From contig JAXGPL010000003.1 in NCBI GenBank assembly GCA_040766985.1, forward strand, positions 1 through 64,000: a stretch of DNA of 64,000 nt, given 5' to 3'. This document shows, piece after piece, positions 1-8,640 of this stretch. The notes under the pieces were generated by a model. The model did no database searches. It had not been told where the DNA came from and saw only the letters and a program-made list of their open reading frames with translations. Source of the DNA: JAXGPL01 sp040766985. GTDB lineage: Bacteria > Bacillota > Sulfobacillia > JAUYEG01. The position numbers were made by a program, and so were the translations under genes. The number at the start of each line of letters is the position of its first letter. Positions within the stretch are counted from its first letter, which is position 1.

Positions 1-433
1 ACTTGGCGATCCCGGCCGGCACACGCACGCTTATCTGGTCGCCGACCTTTTTGCCAAGAAGCGCCCGTCCTACCGGCGAGGCATCCGAAATGCGGCTTAA
101 CGAAGGGTCGGCCTCCGCGGAGCTGACGATGGTGTACTGTACCTCGTCATTATACTCCAAGTCCAAAAGGCGCACATTGCTGCCCACGGTGATGTCACTG
201 CGGGTACCGTTGTCCTTGAGGATGGTCGCGTTGCGCAGGATCTTCTCAAGGGTCAAAATGCGCCCCTCGATGAACGCCTGCTCGTTCTTGGCGTCTTCGT
301 ACTCGGAGTTCTCGGTGATGTCACCAAATGCGCGGGCCTGCTTGATGCGCTCTGCGACATCGCGGCGACGTACTGAACGAAGGAACTCCAACTCCTCGTC
401 GAGCTTGCGATAGCCCTCCGGGGAGAGGATCAT
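1..433 (-). CDS. greA: Transcription elongation factor GreA (3' end cut by window edge)
   Basis: GreA binds the RNA polymerase secondary channel and stimulates cleavage of backtracked RNA. About 144 codons are visible of a family length near 158. The N-terminal coiled-coil hairpin comes first, with the acidic tip motif GDITENSEYEDAK (D38, E41), followed by the start of the FKBP-like C-terminal domain (SDASPVGRALLGKKVGD). The ATG at 433 has a GGAGGA site at 441-446 with a 7-nt spacer. The gene has its own consensus promoter about 200 nt upstream. The stop codon lies outside the window. Confidence 0.95.
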   Translation of the reverse strand, partial: MILSPEGYRKLDEELEFLRSVRRRDVAERIKQARAFGDITENSEYEDAKNEQAFIEGRILTLEKILRNATILKDNGTRSDITVGSNVRLLDLEYNDEVQYTIVSSAEADPSLSRISDASPVGRALLGKKVGDQISVRVPAGIAK

Positions 434-624
434 GGGTTTTTCCTCCACTATCAAGACCGCTCCTTCTGACCGTGTCTGGGCCCTGGCTGTCCGCCTGCTG
501 TCGACGGAGGCGGCGTACCGGCCCGCCCGAGATGCGTGTGCTATCTTTATGAGAGGAAAGCACTGGCGGATAACCTTTGCTGCACGATTCTCCGGCAGTG
601 CTGGTGTGGTTTTTGCCTGACCTC

Positions 625-644
625 TATAATGCGTGAACATTATA
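625..644. repeat. Dyad TATAATG-N6-CATTATA over the greA -10 box
   Basis: Perfect 7-bp inverted repeat (625-631 and 638-644) with a 6-bp centre. It covers the -10 element and predicted start site, so it could be an operator. It also puts a second TATAAT on the plus strand. The function is inferred from position only. Confidence 0.4.
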
Positions 645-667
645 CGCAGCATGCCTAGGACTGTCAA
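639..667 (-). promoter_or_regulatory. Consensus sigma-A promoter for greA
   Basis: Read on the minus strand, TTGACA (662-667) and TATAAT (639-644) are separated by exactly 17 bp, a perfect match to the vegetative consensus. Transcription would start near 632 and give greA a leader of about 200 nt. Confidence 0.8.
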
Positions 668-767
668 CGAATCCTGGGCCGCGGTCAGCAGTACCGATTG
701 GCGTGCTAGATGCGACGTACCGCCGGATTGGTTCTAGCTTCCTTCTCGGACGCCGCGGCACTATAGT

Positions 768-1666
768 TTATAGCTGCTGCACGCGCGGACGCACCTGCAT
801 GCGCTCCAGCATCGCGAAGTAGTCCGCCTCGGTCAGCTCCTCCGGGCGTTTGCCGGCCAGGGCGACCAGCATCGCTTCGAGAACGTTGGCGCCGAACGAA
901 CGGCCGTTGAGCTCCGGCGAAATCGTTACCAGCGCTTTCACGTTCCGCGATTTGAGGAACTCGACATCTTTGGCGGTAACGGTGTTGGTCAGCAGCGTCC
1001 GTCCGGTCATGTCCAGCGGCATGTACTGCTTAATGTATAGGAAGTCGCCGCAGATATACTCGTTCTCGTAGAGCTTCGGGAACTTCGGCTTGTTCTCGGA
1101 CTGCTTCGATCCCGTTGGGTAAAGCATGGAAATCGGCATGCGCGCGGCGATGGGCGCGATCACGGACGCGACCGCGTTAAGCATGCCGATGGACCGGATG
1201 GGCAGGTTCCACCCCAAGGTAAACGCCAGGTCGCCGAAGGTCACCTTGGCCCCCGCTTCGAGCAGACCCAAGGCCATTCCGTACCTGGAAACCGCCTGCA
1301 CGACCAACGCCGTACGGCCCTTGAACTCGAGGCCGTATTCGTTCTCCAGGATGCCGATGACCTTGTACTCCCAGGTATCCTTGATTCCGCCGCCGTCGAC
1401 CATCAGGGTGACCTTTGCTGCCTGCAGGATCCCAACGCATCCTTGATGATGTACTTCTTGTTCTTGCCGGCGTGAACATAGAGGTCGATCCCGCCCATCC
1501 CGAAGGCGTCGACCTTGCCGTCCAGCTCCTGGATCAACTCCACAGCACGTTCAATGCTTCCGTCTGTGCCACGCCGCTCGATCTGGATCTCCTCACCCAG
1601 GATTTCCGTCGTAGCCACGTGGTCGCGCGACGACCCTCCAAGGCTGACGCTCACGACACGTTTCAC
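768..1666 (-). CDS. Quinate 5-dehydrogenase-like protein, one frameshift
   Basis: Two frames join into one protein of about 299 residues. The first starts MKRVVSVSLGGSSRDH (GTG at 1666, GGAGGG upstream) and runs to KDALG. The second resumes as ILQAAKVTLMVDGGGIKD and ends at 768. The switch is near 1432 in TTGGGATCC; one extra G restores the frame. From memory this matches Bacillota proteins annotated quinate 5-dehydrogenase, but the enzymatic role is not evident from motifs I can check. It starts 14 nt after the HTH regulator gene, so the two are probably co-transcribed. Confidence 0.65.
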
Positions 1667-1680
1667 AGAATGGTCCCTCC

Positions 1681-2229
1681 TCAGGAAACCACGTCGGTGC
1701 CGCGCAGCCTGCGGACGACCGCACGCAACTGCTCCGGATCGACGGTCTTGTCTTCAGTGATCGGCGATGGGCCGATGTCGATCGCAAAAACCTCGCTGTC
1801 GAGAAGTGCTCGCCCTAGCTTATTTCGCTGGTCGGAACCGATGAGGATGACGGCGTCCTGCCGGCGGACCTCGGCGATGATGTCCATGACCTCGGTGAGC
1901 AACGCGAGCCCGCTCCGGTCGCGGACAAAAGCCCAGCGCTCTTCGTTATTCATCAGCAGCACGAACTCAAGCGCCTCCGCGACCGCGACCTGTGCGAGTT
2001 CATCCTTATTGGCCACAGGAAAGCCAATCAGCGCCACGCTACGGCCTTTGCGGACTTCGCCAAGGGTCTCGAGACGGGAAACGAAGGTGCGGTCGACACC
2101 AAGTTGGACGGCCACCTGCTGTTGCGATAGCCCCTTCGACCGCAGTTCGAGGATGCGGTCCAGACTGTAGGAAATCTTCTGGCGATTGATGAGCTTATCG
2201 CCGATGCGTACCAGTTCGCCACCTATCAT
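1681..2229 (-). CDS. HTH transcriptional regulator linked to the quinate-dehydrogenase-like gene
   Basis: A 182-residue protein with a classical helix-turn-helix at about residues 34-54 (LSQQQVAVQLGVDRTFVSRLE). An alpha/beta C-terminal domain of unknown ligand follows (VALIGFP, DAVILIGSD). The ATG at 2229 is preferred over the in-frame ATG at 2268. It has an AAAGGAG at 2242-2248 (a rather long 12-nt spacer), and the upstream ATG lies inside a palindrome that looks like an operator. It is followed after 14 nt by its presumed partner gene. I do not recognise a named family. Confidence 0.7.
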   Translation of the reverse strand: MIGGELVRIGDKLINRQKISYSLDRILELRSKGLSQQQVAVQLGVDRTFVSRLETLGEVRKGRSVALIGFPVANKDELAQVAVAEALEFVLLMNNEERWAFVRDRSGLALLTEVMDIIAEVRRQDAVILIGSDQRNKLGRALLDSEVFAIDIGPSPITEDKTVDPEQLRAVVRRLRGTDVVS

Positions 2230-2265
2230 CGAGCAGCCCGGCTCCTTTACCCGCCTGGGTGAGGC

Positions 2266-2280
2266 CATCCTACTAGGATG
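2266..2280. promoter_or_regulatory. Candidate operator, 15-bp palindrome upstream of the HTH regulator
   Basis: CATCCTA-C-TAGGATG is a perfect 7-bp inverted repeat with a one-base centre. It sits 37 bp upstream of the preferred regulator start and next to a weak -35-like TTGTAC. This suggests autoregulation by the downstream HTH protein; it is an inference from position. Confidence 0.45.
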
Positions 2281-2307
2281 AGCACAATCGTGTGTACAAC
2301 TTCATCC

Positions 2308-3390
2308 TCAATCGGCGGACCCCTCCTGGCGGTCGGTGCCATCCTCGCCGAGTGCCGCACGCAGGTGTTGTTCGACGGTAACCGGGTCATCGGCCCGCAT
2401 CAGAAGGTCGCGGAGCCGCGCCGCGCCACGCCGCCCGCTGAGGTACCAAGCCGCGTGCTTGCGCATCTCCACCAGCCCGCGCTGCTCGCCCTTGAGAGCA
2501 AGAGACATGCGGAGGTGGCGGATCGCAACGCGGAGCAGATCGGCTCCGGCGCAAGCGAGGGCAGATCCACCGGTGGAGACCGGCTCCTGCCCGGCGGGGC
2601 GGCCGGAGAGGTGGCCTCGACAGGCAATGGCCTCACGACATTCGGTGAAGACTGATGGGTTGCCAAGCGCGCCCCGGCCGATCATTACCGCGTCGCATCC
2701 CGTCTGTTCCAGCATCGCGACGGCGTCAGGACCACCGCGAACGTCGCCATTCCCGATAACGGGCACACGGACGGCCCGCTTGACCTCCCGGATAATCCCC
2801 CAGTCGGCGCGCCCCCGGTAGTACTGCGAGCGGACCCGGCCGTGCACGGTTATCGCGGAAACCCCTGCGCCCGCAAGCACCACCGCGAACTCGACCGCGT
2901 TGATCGAGGATTCGTCCCAGCCGGCCCTGATCTTCGCGGTGACGGGGATTGCCGCTCCGACCGCCGCCCGGACCGCGGCGACAATCTCGCGGGCGAGTTG
3001 CGGCTGGCGCATCAGGGCCGAGCCTTCGTTGTTGCCCACGATCTTGGGCGCGGGGCAACCCATGTTGATGTCGATGATGTCGGCCCCGGCAGCAGCGACA
3101 AGCGCCGCGGCTGCAGCCATCGTGTCCGGACGCGAGCCGCAGAGCTGGCACGATATCGGGTGCTCCCACGGGGATATCCGGATGATCTCGTGCGAGCGGC
3201 GGCTCCGCCCCAGCAGGGCGAGGTCGCTGATCATCTCCGACGACACCAGGCCGGCTCCTGCCTCGCTACACAGCAGGCGAAAGGCCAGGTCGGTGACGCC
3301 CGCCATCGGCGCAAGCACCAGCGGATTGGAGAGACGCACCCGGCCGATAGCCGGGCCTGTGTGTCGAGCCGGCTGGGCTGCCTCAGACAC
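2308..3390 (-). CDS. dusB: tRNA-dihydrouridine synthase
   Basis: FMN-dependent reduction of uridines in the tRNA D-loop. It is a 360-residue TIM barrel. The N-terminal LAPMAGVTDLAFR motif, the catalytic-cysteine motif NMGCPAPK, KIRAGW, the ITVHGR motif and NGDV/GRGALGNP for FMN phosphate all appear in order, and MRKH lies in the C-terminal helical domain. About 20 extra residues (SGRPAGQEPVSTGG) lie between the barrel and that domain. The GTG start is 8 nt after the stop of the upstream amidohydrolase gene. The protein is complete. Confidence 0.93.
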   Translation of the reverse strand: MSEAAQPARHTGPAIGRVRLSNPLVLAPMAGVTDLAFRLLCSEAGAGLVSSEMISDLALLGRSRRSHEIIRISPWEHPISCQLCGSRPDTMAAAAALVAAAGADIIDINMGCPAPKIVGNNEGSALMRQPQLAREIVAAVRAAVGAAIPVTAKIRAGWDESSINAVEFAVVLAGAGVSAITVHGRVRSQYYRGRADWGIIREVKRAVRVPVIGNGDVRGGPDAVAMLEQTGCDAVMIGRGALGNPSVFTECREAIACRGHLSGRPAGQEPVSTGGSALACAGADLLRVAIRHLRMSLALKGEQRGLVEMRKHAAWYLSGRRGAARLRDLLMRADDPVTVEQHLRAALGEDGTDRQEGSAD

Positions 3391-3398
3391 TACTGAGA

Positions 3399-4697
3399 TC
3401 AGCCCTCGCCGCCCGCGTCACCCGGCGCTGAGGCAGCGGCCAACCGCCCGTCGAGATCGCAAACGGCCGCGGCCAGGACCCTGACCCCTGCTTCAGCATC
3501 GTCCCAACTCGTGCTTTCGTCCGGCGCGTGGCTGATACCGCCGATGCTCGGGACGAAGATCATCCCGGTTGGGCAAACTGAGGCGAACGTGGACGCGTCA
3601 TGGCCGGCCCAACTAGACATCCTGCGGTGCTTGAGGCCAAGCTCGATACATGCCCGCTCGACGGCGTCCTGAACATCTTCGCCCATTGGCACCGCCCGGC
3701 CGACCCGGTTGGGCTGGACCTCAAGCTCAAGGCCGTATGCGTCCGCCAGAGCGCGGGCACGGGTGAGCGCGTCAAGGACCCTCTCCATACGGCCCTCATC
3801 GGCGGAGCGGAGTTCGACGACCATGGTGGCTTCGCCGGGCACGATGTTGGGAGCGCCGGGCTTAACCTCCAGCAGCCGACGGTCCCGACCAGCTCGCCGG
3901 CCTCGGCAAGCGCCGCTTGCCTTACGTCTCCCACGAGCGCCGAGGCGGCCATGGCGCGTCGCGCCGGTCCTCCATGATGGTCGTGCCGGCGTGATTGGCC
4001 CGGCCCCGGAAGGTCAGCCTGGCCCGGGTAATGCCGACTATGGCCGTGACGACACCCACGCGGAGCTTTTCCTTCTCCAAGCGGCCGCCTTGCTCGACAT
4101 GCAACTCGATGTACGCGCGGCAGAAACCTGACGGCCGGCGCGCCTCAGCCATGCGCTCGGGATCGAGGCCGCTCTCCTTCATGGCGTCGACCAGCGGAAT
4201 GCCGGCGTTGTCGATGACGCCCGTCAGGGCGGCGGTTTCGACACCGCGGACCATCGCCGCGCTGCCGCCGAAAGCCGTCACGAAGCGAGCCTTCTCCTCG
4301 TTGCTGAAGGCGATGACTTCGATTGGGTGGCGCCCTCGTAGCCCGCCTCGTGCATCGCAGTGAGCACTTCGAGCCCGCCGATCACGCCCAAAGCGCCGTC
4401 GAACATGCCGCCGCCCGGGACCGTGTCGATGTGCGAGCCGATGATAATCGCAGGCATGCTGCCGGACGCCGCCAGGCGGTGCCGATCAGGTTGCCGGCCG
4501 GGTCGATGCGCGGGCACAACCCGGCTTCCTGCATCAGGCTGAGCACGTAGTCGCGTCCACGCCTGTCGGCCGCGGAAAACGCAAGACGCATCGCTCCGTC
4601 GAAGCCGGTTCTCGGCCGAGTTCGTACAGCCGTTCGAGACGTTCCCGAACCCGCTCTGGTTGATATATGACAGGACGTCCTTGACTCGACGCGGCAT
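3399..4697 (-). pseudogene. M20-family Zn amidohydrolase (N-carbamoylase/allantoate amidohydrolase type), many frameshifts
   Basis: The pieces, in order on the minus strand but in different frames, are ERVRERLERLYELGR, RLAFSAADRRGRDYV, GSHIDTVPGGGMFDG (metal-binding His/Asp), VTAFGGSAAM, AYIELHVEQGGRLE, NHAGTTIM, MVVELRSADE and SSWAGHDASTF with a terminal GISHAPDES. Together they give a typical 410-residue hydantoinase/carbamoylase-type enzyme, but at least five frame changes interrupt it. The ATG at 4697 has AGGAGG at 4707-4712. Family members hydrolyse N-carbamoyl amino acids, ureidoglycolate-type compounds or allantoate. As written it cannot make a functional protein. Confidence 0.75.
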
Positions 4698-4906
4698 GCG
4701 TACCAACCTCCTGTATCGACCTGCGACGTGCGAAACTTGGCGATAACTAGAGTGGTTCCCAACCAGCCGGGCAATTCCTTCATCCTGCCAAGGGCAGGAG
4801 TTGCTCGTTCGCTCCCGGAAATTAGAACGCGCTCACCGCCCGCCTCACCGCCCCTCAGCGGCGGCATTGTGGCACTAACCATGGTGCAAGCGGAAAGGGG
4901 TATCGG

Positions 4907-6535
4907 ATGCCCAAGCTGACTGGTGGCCAGGCCGTGGTCAAAGCCCTGGTCGCAGAAGGGGTAACGGATGTCTTCGGCATTCCAGGAGTTCACAATATCG
5001 ATATTTACGACGCCCTCATCGACACTCCGGAGCTCAACCACTACGTCGTAAGGCACGAGCAGGGCGCCAGCTTCATGGCTGACGGGTACGCGCGCGCAAC
5101 AGGCAAGCCGGGAGTCTGCCTGCTGATCACCGGCCCGGGGCTGACCAACGCCCTGACAGGCATCGGCCAGGCCTATTCCGACTCCTCACCTCTGATGGTC
5201 ATCTCCTCGCAGATCCCGACGGACCTTGCCGACAGGGAACGCGGCCAACTCCACGAACTGCGCGACCAACTGGGCCTGGTGCGACCTGTGACCCTCTGGA
5301 ACCGTCGCATCACCAAGGTCCAGGATATCGCGCCGGCGGTCCATGAGGCCATGGCGTGCCTGCAACGCGGCCGCCCACGGCCGATTCACCTCGAAATCCC
5401 GTACGATGTCCTTGCGGCGATTGCGGAGGTCGAGATCGGAGGACCCCCGCCCATCGGCGCCCCCATTCCCGCCGAATGCAGCAAGCCCGGCCCCGACCCG
5501 GCTCTGATTCGGCGGGCGGCCGACTTGCTGGCGCGGGCGGAGAAGCCCCTGATCCTGGCCGGCGGGGGCTGCGTGTCGTCGGGAGCCGGCGCTGAATTGG
5601 CGGCTGTCGCCGAGTTGCTTCAGGCCCCGATCATCCTTACGGCCAACGGCAAGGGCTGTGTTCCGGAAGACAACCCGCTCGTTCTAGGAAACCTGAGCTA
5701 CGACGAGGCCCTAAGCGACCTGCTGCGCAATTGCGACGGCCTGTTAGCGGTCGGCACAAGGTTCAGCGCCATGAACACGCGCGGTTTTTCCTGGCCGGTC
5801 CCTAGAAACCTCGTACACATGGACGTCGACGCTGCCGAGCTCTCGCGCAACTACCCGGCTGCGGTGGAAATCCCGACCGACGCCCGCCTCGGCCTTGCCG
5901 CGCTCCGGTCGGCGCTCGCCGGCATGGTCACCGAGGAGCGGCAGTCACGGGCGGCAGAGGTTGCAGAGATCAAGGCCGGAGTCATTCCCGGCGACTTTGA
6001 GAAGGCCCCCTGGGAAACCACAGCCCTCAAGGCGATCCGCAATGTGCTGGCGCCCACCGACGTGCTGGTTAACGACATGACGGTACTGTCCTACGCCGCA
6101 CAGCGCTACTACCCAGTGGTCAAACCGCGCACGTTCATGGCCCCGCGGGGATTCGGCACGCTGGGCTTCAGCTATCCGGCGGCCCTCGGCGCGCAAGTCG
6201 GGCGCCCCGATGCGCGGGTGTTGTCGATCGCGGGCGACGGCGGTTTCCTGTTCACGGGCATGGAGTTGGCGACGGCGATGCAGTACAAGCTGCCTGTGGT
6301 TTCCTTGGTTGTCAATAACCACGGCTATGGCGTGGTCAAGCGCAACCAGTTGCGGCGGTTCGGGCGGGCGGTCGACGTCGACCTGCATACTCCGGACTAC
6401 ATCAAGTTGGCGGAGGCATTCGGGGTCAAGGCGGAGCGCATCGACGGGCTGGATGAACTCGAAGCCGCGTTGGAACGCGCCTTTGCGGCGCGGCACCCCT
6501 ACCTCATCGAGATGGTCGAACCCAAGCAGCTCTAG
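4907..6535 (+). CDS. Thiamine-diphosphate-dependent enzyme, acetolactate synthase family
   Basis: 542 residues with the usual PYR, central and PP domains. The catalytic glutamate is E51 in RHEQGASFMADGYARATG. The ThDP/Mg motif starts at about residue 443 (AGDGGFLFTG) and ends with VVNNHGYG. The flavin-site residues of true acetolactate synthases cannot be verified by eye, so a 2-oxo-acid decarboxylase or carboligase role is equally possible. The ATG follows GGAAAGGGG. An aminotransferase gene begins 65 nt downstream, suggesting that the pair acts on an amino acid and its 2-oxo acid. Confidence 0.85.
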   Translation: MPKLTGGQAVVKALVAEGVTDVFGIPGVHNIDIYDALIDTPELNHYVVRHEQGASFMADGYARATGKPGVCLLITGPGLTNALTGIGQAYSDSSPLMVISSQIPTDLADRERGQLHELRDQLGLVRPVTLWNRRITKVQDIAPAVHEAMACLQRGRPRPIHLEIPYDVLAAIAEVEIGGPPPIGAPIPAECSKPGPDPALIRRAADLLARAEKPLILAGGGCVSSGAGAELAAVAELLQAPIILTANGKGCVPEDNPLVLGNLSYDEALSDLLRNCDGLLAVGTRFSAMNTRGFSWPVPRNLVHMDVDAAELSRNYPAAVEIPTDARLGLAALRSALAGMVTEERQSRAAEVAEIKAGVIPGDFEKAPWETTALKAIRNVLAPTDVLVNDMTVLSYAAQRYYPVVKPRTFMAPRGFGTLGFSYPAALGAQVGRPDARVLSIAGDGGFLFTGMELATAMQYKLPVVSLVVNNHGYGVVKRNQLRRFGRAVDVDLHTPDYIKLAEAFGVKAERIDGLDELEAALERAFAARHPYLIEMVEPKQL

Positions 6536-6550
6536 GCTGGCCAGTCAGGC

Positions 6551-6594
6551 CTTCCGGCTTGGAGTTCCCGGCTTGGAGTGTTCGGATTGGAGGG
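6551..6594 (+). repeat. Imperfect tandem repeat before the aminotransferase start
   Basis: Three head-to-tail copies of a 13-16 bp unit (CCGGCTTGGAGT, CCGGCTTGGAGT, TTCGGATTGGAGG) lie between the ThDP-enzyme stop and the aminotransferase ATG. The last copy supplies the ribosome binding site GGAGGG at 6589-6594. Confidence 0.6.
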
Positions 6595-6600
6595 CTTGTG

Positions 6601-7819
6601 ATGACCCAGGAAGCGGTGGATTACCGCAAGTATCTATCCCAGTTGGCCCTCGGCCGCAAGGATCCGAGTGCGAGTTTCCGCGGCGTCAAGCCGCGTGAGG
6701 ACAACGTCCCGCTGGCGTTCGGCTATCCCTATCAGGCGTCCTTTCCGCTCGCGGAGATGACCAAGGCGGCTGCGACGAGCCTCGCCGAGGAGGGCGTGCA
6801 CACGCTTCAGTACGGCGGTGGACCATCTGCCGAGAACCTGCGCCAGTACCTGTTCGACCGCGCTGCCAAGCGCGGCATCGATAAGGACGGCAACGACATC
6901 GTCCTGACGGCAGGCTCCATGCAGGCCCTGGACATGGCCGGGCGCGCCCTCATCGACCGGGACGACATCGTGATGGCCGAGGCCCCGACGTACTTCGGCG
7001 CGTTGCGCGTCTTCCAGAGCTGGGGGGCGCAGGTGGTCGGGTTTCCGTTGGATGAGCAGGGCCTTGTGACAAGCGTCGTCGCGGAGCAGTTGGCAGCGTG
7101 GCGCAGGGCCGGCCGCAAGACTCCGAAGCTGTTCTACGTCATCTCCAACTTCCATAACCCCGGTGGCGTCACGATGAGCCTCGAACGGCGTCAGGAGCTG
7201 CTACGGCTCGCCGGCGAGTACGACTTTCTGGTCATTGAGGATGACGCGTACGGGGAATTGCGCTTCGAGGGCCAGGATGTGCCCTCGCTCAAATCACTCG
7301 ACACGGCTCGGCGGGTGATCCAGACAGGGACCTTCTCCAAGGTCGTTGCGCCGGGCGTGAGGGTGGGCTGGGCCATCGGGCCGAAGCCGATCATCGAGGA
7401 GCTCAACAGGGTCAACGCCGGAGGCGGCCTGTCGACGTTCGTTGAGGGCATCCTGTACGCCTTCTGCCGGGACGGCGACCTGGACGTCCGGATCGGCGAA
7501 CTGCGGCGCAACTACCGGCTGCGCAAAGATGCAATGGTCAGCAGCCTGGAAACCCACATGCCCGCCGGCGTCACCTGGAACAACCCCGAAGGCGGCTTCT
7601 TCCTGTGGCTCGAGGTCCCCGCGGAGGTGGACATGGATGCCCTGGCGCCCAAGGCCAGGGAACTCGGCGTAACGTACGTCGGCGGCACGGCATTACTTCA
7701 CGGACGGGCGCGGCAAGAACTACGCCCGGTTGTGCTTCAGCTTCTGCAGCCCGGAGCAGCTCGACCTGGGCATCAGGCGGCTGGCTGAGCTGATCGAGGA
7801 AGAGTTGGGCAAGAAATAG
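6601..7819 (+). CDS. PLP-dependent aminotransferase (2-aminoadipate/MocR-like class I), C-terminal frameshift
   Basis: Fold-type I aminotransferase of about 405 residues. It shows LQYGGGPSAENLRQYL, the NFHNPGGVT cofactor motif, IEDDAYGELRF with the pyridine-binding Asp, and the Schiff-base lysine K247 in TFSKVVAPGVRVGW. The frame breaks near 7693: GGTA should continue as YFTDGRGKNYARLCFSF and end at the TAG at 7817-7819. Removing one T in GCATTACTTC restores it. The ATG at 6601 has GGAGGG at 6589-6594. It pairs with the upstream ThDP enzyme and is followed by a terminator. Confidence 0.85.
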
Positions 7820-7851
7820 CAGGCAAGTCAGGGACTGCAGTATTCAAGGCG

Positions 7852-7877
7852 AAGCCCCGCCCAAAGTGGCGGGGCTT
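7852..7877 (+). terminator. Rho-independent terminator after the aminotransferase
   Basis: A perfect 10-bp stem AAGCCCCGCC/GGCGGGGCTT (7852-7861 and 7868-7877) with a 6-nt loop, followed by a short T-rich TGTGTT. It lies 33 nt after the restored stop codon. Confidence 0.8.
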
Positions 7878-7951
7878 TGTGTTATGGCAGAAGGTCCACC
7901 ACCAACACCCTGTCATGGTCCTGGTACGCCGCACGTGAGCCTTGGGCGGAG

Positions 7952-8431
7952 GACACGGGGCTAGGGCGACTAGGGTTTCTGCCCGATGATGTCCCGGTTA
8001 TCCGCGAGACACTCGGAGCGCTGGACTGGGTTGAGGTGGAGAGTATCGCCAGCCACCAGGCTACGCCGGTCCAGCCGGAACACGATCCCTTCACCATGCG
8101 GCAGTACGAGCAGTTTGCGGTCGTCTGCAAGTCGCTCGACCCGGACCACCGTTGGCTGCGCCACTTCTCGTCGTCCGACGCCGTCCCCCGGCTGCCCGAG
8201 GTCAACGCGGACGCCGTCCCCCGGCTGCCCGAGGTCAACGCGGACGCCGTCCGCTGCCAGGCGCTGAGCTGGGGGTATGTACACTACCTCCCCGTCCCGT
8301 GGCCGCTGCGGCCCGTGGCATCCCATAAGGCGCGCCTCGTGCAGGTTAAGGACCTTCCGGCCGGGCACAATGTGGGCCGACCCCGCTTCGTGGAGGTCGG
8401 CACGGCGGGTGCGGTGCATATGCCCTCCTAG
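7952..8431 (+). pseudogene. Alanine racemase relic with internal 33-bp duplication
   Basis: The frame contains DTGLGRLGFLPDDVP, then ASHQATPVQPEHDPFT, LRHFSSSDAVPRLPEVNADAVR and KARLVQVKDLPAGHNVG. These match, in order, the middle of alanine racemase (VDTGMGRLGF, DPFT, RLPE..DAVR.G and KARV.QVK.LPAG). The PLP-lysine N-terminus and everything after the GYG region are missing. No start codon with a ribosome site exists, and a terminator directly precedes it. The tandem unit AVPRLPEVNAD occurs twice (8180-8245). This is a gene remnant, not an active racemase. Confidence 0.7.
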
Positions 8432-8566
8432 GTGGCGAGCCATCGGTGCAGATCGCATCGCAGCCGCGGCCATCCAAGTAGTACGTTGCACCATAGCAGC
8501 ATCCCACGGATGGCAGTGGTTGCAGACTGCATCGCACCGCCTCATCCTACGATGCTCTTGCCACCT
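8430..8566. repeat. Short non-coding segment with imperfect inverted ends
   Basis: The stretch begins AGGTGGCGAGCCATCG and ends, read in reverse complement, AGGTGGCAAGAGCATCG: a perfect 7-bp terminal match, then mismatches. It lies between the alanine racemase relic and the glutamate-synthase-like gene. It could be a degraded miniature element, but no target duplication is evident. Confidence 0.25.
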
Positions 8567-8640
8567 CACCAGATCCAACTAGGGCCAAAACCGCACCGCA
8601 GGCGAAGCAGCCGCCAGTCCTAGGATGCGGTCTGCCCGGC

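Larger units (their letters stand above)
434..767. other. greA leader and promoter region, no gene
   Basis: No coding frame with convincing codon use was found. The stretch holds the greA ribosome binding site (441-446), a roughly 200-nt untranslated leader, a TATAATG/CATTATA dyad and a consensus promoter read leftward. The 3' end of the quinate-dehydrogenase-like gene lies at 768. No clear terminator is visible for that gene. Confidence 0.6.

Noticed and set aside
434..563. Minus-strand frame across the greA start (80 codons).
   Set aside because: It overlaps greA out of frame, has no ribosome site, and its composition is that of a shadow frame.
7970..8578. 202-codon minus-strand frame over the alanine racemase relic.
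   Set aside because: The plus strand carries recognisable alanine racemase motifs; the minus frame only mirrors them and is rich in Arg, Asp and Pro.
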